The translations under genes and the position numbers were made by a program. DNA of 64,000 nucleotides from Geodermatophilus sabuli (lineage in GTDB: Bacteria > Actinomycetota > Actinomycetes > Mycobacteriales > Geodermatophilaceae), in assembly GCF_010686765.1 (NCBI RefSeq), contig NZ_JAAGWF010000008.1, positions 124,001 to 188,000 of the forward strand. The letters are read 5' to 3'. Of this stretch, positions 58,780-64,000 are shown one piece after another (position 1 is the first letter of the stretch; each line of letters starts with the position of its first letter). Under the pieces are notes generated by a model. It was not told the DNA's origin. It made no database searches and was given only the letters and a program-made list of their open reading frames with translations.

Positions 58780-60273
58780 GTGCTGCTCGATCACTCAAGG
58801 GTAGGGCTCGGTACGGCGGTGCATGCGCCGGCGACGGCGACGGTCGAGGCCGCCGCCCGGGCTCGGGCGCGCGCCGGGACGCCACGCTGGGCCGGCCGCT
58901 ACTCCCTGGCGCTCACCGTCTTCGAGGCCCTCGCCGCAGCCATCGCGGGGGCGGCGGTCCTCGTCACGCGCCCCGACGGGTTCTCCACGTCGTCACCCCT
59001 ATTCTGGGCCGCGGTGTCGCTGGTGGCCGTGTGGCCGGTCCTGCTGCAGGCCACCGGCGCCCACTCCGAGCGGGTCTTCGGCACCGGTAGCGACGAGTTC
59101 CGCGCCGTGGGCGCGGCCGGCTTCTCGCTGCTGGCGGTCGCCGGCTTCGTCTCCTACGCGACCGGCCTGGACCTCAGCCGGGCGCTGGTCGTCGTCGCGG
59201 TCCCCGCCCTCACCGTCACCACGCTGGTGGGGCGGTACGCCGCCCGGTGCGTGCTCCGTGCGCTGCGCACCCGCGGGCACTGCACCAAGCGGGTGGTCGT
59301 GGTCGGCCGGGGCACCGCCGTCCTCGAACTGGTCGGCCGGGTGCGGCGTGAGCACTACGCGGGCCTGGACGTCGTCGCCGCCTGCGTCACCCCCGACGAC
59401 CGGGAGCGCGTCGCCCGCACGGCCGCGGTCCCCGTCGGTGGCCTCGACGAGGTCGTCAGCCTGGCCGCCCGGCTGGGTGCCGACACGATCGCGGTGACCT
59501 CGGCCAGCGAGACCGCCGCCCAGTACCTGCGCCAGCTGTCGTGGCAGCTGGAGGGGACCGGTATCGAGCTCCTCGTGGCCCCGGGGCTGATCGAGGTCGC
59601 CGGACCCCGCCTGCACATCCGCCCGTTCGAGGGCCTGCCGCTGCTCTCGGTCGAGCAGCCGCGCTTCGAGGGCTGGCGTCGCGTGGTCAAGGGTGGCCTG
59701 GACCGCCTCGTCGCCGCACTCGCCCTCGTCGTCCTCGCGCCGGCGTTCCTGGGCATCGCCCTGGCCATCCGGCTGACCAGCCTCGGACCGGTGCTCTACC
59801 GCCAGGAGCGCGTGGGGGTGAACGGCCAGGTCTTCACGATGCTCAAGTTCCGCAGCATGGTCGTGGGCGCCGACCGCCAGGTCGACGCCCTGCGCGACGT
59901 CAACATCTCCGACGGTCTGCTGTTCAAGATGCGGGTCGACCCCCGTGTCACGCCGGTCGGCCGGCTGCTGCGGCGGCTGTCGCTGGACGAACTGCCCCAG
60001 CTGTTCAACGTGCTCGGCGGGTCGATGTCCCTGGTCGGGCCGCGACCACCGCTGCCCGGTGAGGTCGCCCGATACGACACCTCGGTCAGCCGCCGGTTGC
60101 TGGTCAAGCCCGGCCTCACCGGGCTCTGGCAGATCTCCGGGCGCAGCGACCTGCCCTGGGAGGAGGCCGTGCGCCTGGACCTCCGCTACGTCGAGAACTG
60201 GTCCCTGGCCATGGACCTGCTGATCCTGGCCAAGACCGCGCGCGCCGTCCTGAGCCGGTCCGGCGCCTACTGA
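58780..60273 (+). CDS. priming sugar transferase (WcaJ/CpsE-type polyprenyl glycosylphosphotransferase)
   Basis: Starts exopolysaccharide repeat-unit synthesis by moving a hexose-1-phosphate onto undecaprenyl phosphate. About 497 residues: four N-terminal membrane segments (LALTVFEALAAAIAGAAVLV, LFWAAVSLVAVWPVLLQA, AVGAAGFSLLAVAGFVSYATG, ALVVVAVPALTVTTLVGRYA), a Rossmann-like CoA-binding domain (RVVVVGRGTAVLELVGRVRREHYAGLDVV), then the C-terminal catalytic domain with VLYRQERVGVNGQVFTMLKFRSM, LRRLSLDELPQLFNVL, SLVGPRPPLPGEV, KPGLTGLWQISGRSDL. GTG 58780 with GGGGG upstream. Confidence 0.95.
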   Translation: MLLDHSRVGLGTAVHAPATATVEAAARARARAGTPRWAGRYSLALTVFEALAAAIAGAAVLVTRPDGFSTSSPLFWAAVSLVAVWPVLLQATGAHSERVFGTGSDEFRAVGAAGFSLLAVAGFVSYATGLDLSRALVVVAVPALTVTTLVGRYAARCVLRALRTRGHCTKRVVVVGRGTAVLELVGRVRREHYAGLDVVAACVTPDDRERVARTAAVPVGGLDEVVSLAARLGADTIAVTSASETAAQYLRQLSWQLEGTGIELLVAPGLIEVAGPRLHIRPFEGLPLLSVEQPRFEGWRRVVKGGLDRLVAALALVVLAPAFLGIALAIRLTSLGPVLYRQERVGVNGQVFTMLKFRSMVVGADRQVDALRDVNISDGLLFKMRVDPRVTPVGRLLRRLSLDELPQLFNVLGGSMSLVGPRPPLPGEVARYDTSVSRRLLVKPGLTGLWQISGRSDLPWEEAVRLDLRYVENWSLAMDLLILAKTARAVLSRSGAY

Positions 60274-60276
60274 CGG

Positions 60277-60301
60277 CCCTCCTGCCGAGGGGGCAGGAGG
60301 G
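60277..60301. terminator. hairpin terminator after priming sugar transferase
   Basis: Perfect 10-bp stem CCCTCCTGCC / GGCAGGAGGG (60277-60286 and 60292-60301), loop gaggg, 3 nt after the stop. Related in sequence to the dispersed GGACCC family; no T-run. Confidence 0.7.
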
Positions 60302-60441
60302 TCCCTCCTCCGTGCGGGTGACAGCACTCTCCGTGGCACTCCCCTCGGCACCGTTCGGCGTCGATGCTCGCAGCGAGCGGCGGGACCCATGCGCATCGCG
60401 CACGGGCCGTCCCGTTCGGACCGTAGGGATCGGAGGACCTG

Positions 60442-61698
60442 GTGGACGCGCTCCGCATCGCCATGGTGGGCACGCGTGGTGTCCCCGCGCGGTACGGCGG
60501 CTTCGAGACCGCGGTCGAGGAGGTCGGCCGGCGGCTGGTCGAGCGCGGGCACCGCGTCGTCGTCTACTGCCGCACCGTCCCGGGCGCCGACGCGCTGCCC
60601 TCGGCCGAGCACCTCGGCATGGAACTGGTGCACCTGCCGGCCGCCCGCACGCGCGCGCTGGAGACGCTGAGCCACACCGCGCTGTCGGTCGCGCACCTGA
60701 CGGCCCACCGCACGGACGCCGCGTTCGTCTTCAACGCCGCCAACTCGCCGCTGCTGCCGGTCCTGCGGGCCGCCCGCATCCCGGTCGCCACGCACGTCGA
60801 CGGCCTGGAGTGGAAGCGGGCCAAGTGGGGGCCCACCGGTCGCCGGTACTACCGCGCCGCCGAGGCACTGGCCGTCCGCTGGTCCGACGCACTGATCGCC
60901 GACGCCCAGGGCATCGCCGACTACTACCGCGACGCCTTCGACGCGCCCACCTCGCTGCTCACCTATGGCGCGCCACTGATCGAGCCGGGGGCCGACCGCC
61001 TGGGCGAGCTCGGTCTCGAGCCGCGCGGCTACCACCTCGTCGTCGCCCGCTTCGAGCCGGAGAACCACGTCGACGTCGTCGTCGAGGGCTACGCGGCGAG
61101 CTCGGCGGCCCAGCCGCTGGTCGTCGTCGGCTCGGCACCCTACGCCGACGAGTACACCCGCCGGGTGCACGCACTGGCCGACGACCGGGTGCGCTTCCTC
61201 GGTGGCGTCTGGGACCAGCAGCTGCTCGACCAGCTCTACGCGAACTGCTCCACCTACCTGCACGGGCACTCCGTGGGTGGCACGAACCCCTCGCTGCTGC
61301 GCGCCATCGGCGCGGGCGCGGCGGTCACGGCCTACGACGTCGACTTCAACCGCGAGGTCGTCGCCGACGCCGGTCGCTACTTCCGGACGCCGCAGGACGT
61401 CGCCCGGCAACTCGCGGCCGCCGAGGCCGACCCCGTGGGCGTGCTCCGCGCCGGACAGCGGGCGCGCGAGCTGGCCGGTGGCTACGACTGGGACCAGGTC
61501 GCCGCCGGGTACGAGGAACTCGCCGGCCGCCTGGCCGCCCGCCGTTTCCCGCGGCGTCGTCCCTCGGGACGCCGCCGGCCGACCTCGGCCGCGGTGGCGG
61601 CTTCCCCGGCCGGGCCGGCACGGGTGTGGCCGGACTCCGCGCTGCTGCCCGCGCCGACCGCACCGGTGCTCGACGGCGTGCGGGCGGTCCGACCGTGA
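60442..61698 (+). CDS. glycosyltransferase, DUF1972/GT4-type (rhamnosyltransferase-like)
   Basis: About 418 residues, GT-B fold: RIAMVGTRGVPARYGGFETAVEEVGRRLVERGHRVVVYCR is the DUF1972 domain. HVDGLEWKRAKWGPTGRRYYRAAEALAVRWSDALIADAQGIADYYRD and VVVGSAPYADEYTRRVHALAD, YLHGHSVGGTNPSLLRAIGAGAAVTAYDVDFNREV follow, matching actinobacterial sugar transferases of exopolysaccharide clusters. The ending is Pro/Ala-rich. GTG 60442 has GGAGG 5 nt upstream. Coupled to the next gene by GTGA overlap. Confidence 0.9.
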   Translation: MDALRIAMVGTRGVPARYGGFETAVEEVGRRLVERGHRVVVYCRTVPGADALPSAEHLGMELVHLPAARTRALETLSHTALSVAHLTAHRTDAAFVFNAANSPLLPVLRAARIPVATHVDGLEWKRAKWGPTGRRYYRAAEALAVRWSDALIADAQGIADYYRDAFDAPTSLLTYGAPLIEPGADRLGELGLEPRGYHLVVARFEPENHVDVVVEGYAASSAAQPLVVVGSAPYADEYTRRVHALADDRVRFLGGVWDQQLLDQLYANCSTYLHGHSVGGTNPSLLRAIGAGAAVTAYDVDFNREVVADAGRYFRTPQDVARQLAAAEADPVGVLRAGQRARELAGGYDWDQVAAGYEELAGRLAARRFPRRRPSGRRRPTSAAVAASPAGPARVWPDSALLPAPTAPVLDGVRAVRP

Positions 61699-63833
61699 CC
61701 GTGGACGACGCGGAACCGGCTGGCCCCATCGGGGTCGTCGTCGTCTCGTTCGGCCCGGCAGGACTCCTGCGCCGCACTCTCGCGACCCTCGACCTCCCTG
61801 GACCCGACGTGCGCGTCGTGGTCGTCGACAACTTCTCGACCGCCGAGAACCGGCGTGCGGTGGAGGAGCTGGGGACCACGCACGGCTGGCACGTCGTCGG
61901 GATGCCCGACAACCGGGGGTTCGGTGCCGCCTGCAACGCCGGAGTGCGCGCCGCCCGGAACCTGGGCTGCCGGACGTTCCTCTTCCTCAACCCGGACGCG
62001 CTGATCACCTCCTCGGTAGTGGCGGAGCTGCGGGAGCACAGCCTGCGGGAGCCGACGGCCCTGATCAGCCCGCTTCTGGTCGACTCGGCGGGCGAGGTCG
62101 TCTTCCGGGCGGCGCGCACCGACCTGCGCGACGGCCGTGTCCACACCCGGCCGGACGACGGCGGAAGGGCCACCCGTCACCCCGGTGACTGGCTCTGCGG
62201 TGCCTGTCTGGTCGTCCACGACGACCTGCTGCAGCGGATCGGTGGCTTCGACGAGGGCTACTTCCTCTACTGGGAGGACGTCGACCTCGGCTACCGGGCG
62301 ATCGGCGCCGGTGGCACGGTGGTCCTCCGCGACGACCTGGTGGCGGTGCACGACGAGGGCGGGACGCACGGCGAGGCCGATCGTGGCCGGGCGAAGTCCC
62401 CGCTCTACTACCGCTACAACTGCCGCAACCGGCTGGCCTTCGGGGCACGTCACCTGCGGCGCCGGCAGCTGCTGCGCTGGCTCCTGGCGACGCCCGTCGT
62501 CAGCTGGGAGATCCTGCTGCGCGGAGGACGGCGTCAGCTGCTCCGGTCACCGCGGCCGCTGTGGGCGGCGGTCTCCGGATCGCTGGCCGGGATCGCCCTC
62601 GCGCTCCCGGCCCTGCTGGAAGGACGCCGACCCCCCGGAACCCGGTCGTCGGTCCTGGTGGTCCACCCGGGAGCCGAGTTGTACGGCTCCGACCGGGTGC
62701 TGCTCGAGTCCGTCGAGGCCCTGCGCCGGGTGTCCGACGTGGTGGTCGCGCTGCCCTCCCGGGGTCCACTGATCGCCGAGCTCGAGCGTCGCGGCGCGCG
62801 GGTCGTCGTCGTCCGGATGCCCGTGCTCCGGAAGGCGGCGCTGCGGCCGAGCGGGATGGCCACGCTCGTCCGCGACGCCGTCCTGGGCCTGCTCCCCGCG
62901 TTCCGGCTCCTGCGCCAGGCCGGTGGCGAGACCGTCTACGTCAACACCACGGTCCTGCCGTTCTGGCTCGTCGTCGGACGGCTCGCCGGCCGGCGCGTGG
63001 TCTGCCACGTGCACGAGGCCGAGTGGCCGGGACCGGCAGTCCTGCGCCGGTCGCTGCTCCGATCGCTCACGGCGGCCGACGCGGTGCTGGCCAACAGCCG
63101 CTTCACCCGCGACGTCCTCACCGACCTGCTCCCCGCGGTCGCGGCACGGACGACCGTGGTGCCCAACCCGGTGCACGGCCCGGTGGTCCCGGTGCCGCCG
63201 CGCGCGAGACTCCAGGGCCCCGTCCGCCTGCTGTACGTGGGGCGGCTGTCCCCGCGCAAGGGACCCCAGGTGGCCATCGGGACGCTCCGGGAGCTGCTCG
63301 CCCGCGGGGTGGACGCGCGACTGTCACTCCTGGGTTCGGTGTACGAGGGCTACGGTTGGTTCGAGGCCGAGCTGCGCGCGACCGTGTCCGAGCTGTCCGA
63401 TCGAGTCGACTTCCTCGGGTTCCGGGCCGACGTCGCGCCCGTGATGGCCGAGGCCGACGTGGTGCTGGTCCCCTCGGTCGTCGACGAGTCCTTCGGCCTC
63501 GTCGCGGTCGAGGCCGTCCTGGCCGCCCGGCCGACGCTGGTCAGCGCCCTGGGCGGCCTGCAGGAGGCGACTGCCGGCTACGACGCTGTCCAGGTCGTCC
63601 CCCCGGGCCGCCCGGAGCTGTGGGCGGATGCGGTCGAGCGGGTGATCGCCCACTGGGCGGTGTACCGCGCGGCCGCCGTCGCCGATGCCTCCGACGCGGC
63701 CCGTCGGCACTCCCCGCGCCGGTACCAGGCGCGCGTGGTGGAGGTGGTCGAGGGGCCCCGGCGCGCCGTCTCCCGGACGCCGGGCGGAACCGTGCCCCGT
63801 GCCCTCGGCCGGAGCGAGGAGATGCCGGCATGA
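61695..63833 (+). CDS. GT2-GT4 fusion glycosyltransferase
   Basis: A 712-residue two-domain protein. Residues 1-270 are a GT2 (WbbL/rhamnosyltransferase-like) domain: IGVVVVSFGPAGLLRRTLATLDLP, VVDNFSTAENRRAV, GFGAACNAGVRAARNLGCRTFLFLNPDALIT, EGYFLYWEDVDLGYRAIGAGG. From about 318 to 680 a GT4 domain: [107 protein letters not shown] (ExxxxxxxE). It probably adds two sugars in sequence. Linked to neighbours by GTGA and ATGA overlaps. Confidence 0.9.
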   Translation: MTVDDAEPAGPIGVVVVSFGPAGLLRRTLATLDLPGPDVRVVVVDNFSTAENRRAVEELGTTHGWHVVGMPDNRGFGAACNAGVRAARNLGCRTFLFLNPDALITSSVVAELREHSLREPTALISPLLVDSAGEVVFRAARTDLRDGRVHTRPDDGGRATRHPGDWLCGACLVVHDDLLQRIGGFDEGYFLYWEDVDLGYRAIGAGGTVVLRDDLVAVHDEGGTHGEADRGRAKSPLYYRYNCRNRLAFGARHLRRRQLLRWLLATPVVSWEILLRGGRRQLLRSPRPLWAAVSGSLAGIALALPALLEGRRPPGTRSSVLVVHPGAELYGSDRVLLESVEALRRVSDVVVALPSRGPLIAELERRGARVVVVRMPVLRKAALRPSGMATLVRDAVLGLLPAFRLLRQAGGETVYVNTTVLPFWLVVGRLAGRRVVCHVHEAEWPGPAVLRRSLLRSLTAADAVLANSRFTRDVLTDLLPAVAARTTVVPNPVHGPVVPVPPRARLQGPVRLLYVGRLSPRKGPQVAIGTLRELLARGVDARLSLLGSVYEGYGWFEAELRATVSELSDRVDFLGFRADVAPVMAEADVVLVPSVVDESFGLVAVEAVLAARPTLVSALGGLQEATAGYDAVQVVPPGRPELWADAVERVIAHWAVYRAAAVADASDAARRHSPRRYQARVVEVVEGPRRAVSRTPGGTVPRALGRSEEMPA

Positions 63834-64000
63834 CCGCAGTGAACGGGTCGACCGGTGTCCGCGTGCCCCCGCCCCCTGCTGGGAAATCCGCCGTGCGGGT
63901 CACGATCGCCGTTCCGACCTTCCGTCGCAACGACCGGCTCGAGGCACTGCTGCCGCTGCTGCTCCAGCAGGCGCAGGAGGTGGCCACCGCGTCCGGTGGC
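63830..64000 (+). CDS. glycosyltransferase family 2, N-terminal fragment (cut by window end)
   Basis: 57 codons visible: AVRVTIAVPTFRRNDRLEALLPLLLQQAQEV is the typical GT2 first strand (VTIAVPTFRR) after a 22-residue head. ATG 63830 overlaps the preceding stop (ATGA). The rest lies beyond the window. Third glycosyltransferase in a row of the polysaccharide cluster. Confidence 0.8.
   Translation, partial: MTAVNGSTGVRVPPPPAGKSAVRVTIAVPTFRRNDRLEALLPLLLQQAQEVATASGG

Overview
The window is ordinary chromosome from a very high-GC actinobacterium. Many starts are GTG, genes often overlap by 4 bp (GTGA/ATGA), and many genes look leaderless. Gene content and gene style fit Geodermatophilaceae (Blastococcus/Geodermatophilus/Modestobacter type); that placement is inferred from impression, not from a search. 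I see no prophage, transposase, integrase or CRISPR array.

Layout. 1-7700: FprA-type ferredoxin-NADP reductase (cut by the window edge), a small monooxygenase, a secreted GH25-like protein, a DNA-repair pair (photolyase and Nei-type glycosylase), an acetyltransferase, an Nramp metal transporter and a secreted repeat protein with an Excalibur domain. 7800-14925: VOC proteins, tRNA-Arg, hydrolase, SRPBCC protein, sirtuin, a DNA-glycosylase-like/PUA-like fusion, kinase, thioesterase and YbaK-like deacylase. 14944-16448: mscL, a SAF-domain protein and an FmdB-type zinc ribbon, followed by about 730 bases without a gene. 17177-26890: accessory metabolism, including two MarR regulators around a LigB-type dioxygenase, and a tightly overlapping operon of a MatC-like carrier, a CoA-transferase and a carboxyltransferase.

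26950-30785 holds galU, glp (MoeA-like), a RimJ-type acetyltransferase and sepX/glpR. This is the conserved actinobacterial locus in which Glp and its membrane receptor act in cell division. 31027-38373 is accessory: a repeat-rich PRC-barrel-like protein, two divergent class-V aminotransferase paralogues around a RidA gene, an enoyl-CoA hydratase and a secreted glucose/sorbosone dehydrogenase-like protein.

38384-58587 is a conserved core whose gene order resembles the M. tuberculosis Rv1002c-Rv1018c region: pmt, rsmI, metG, tatD, rpfB, rsmA, ispE, glmU, prs, rplY, pth. Islands lie between rsmI and metG (a DUF559 gene bracketed by palindromic elements, corA, an APC permease, a membrane protein) and between ispE and glmU (tetR, a desaturase, tRNA-Gln). 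58780 to the end is the start of an exopolysaccharide cluster: a priming sugar transferase, a DUF1972-type glycosyltransferase, a GT2-GT4 fusion and a truncated GT2.

The observations most worth a second look are: the DUF559 gene between two near-identical long hairpins; rsmA lacking any ATG/GTG/TTG before its conserved N-terminus; the FmdB protein with an incomplete zinc site; the glycosylase/PUA-like fusion; the carrier/CoA-transferase/carboxyltransferase operon; the MarR operator pair; and two families of dispersed intergenic hairpins.
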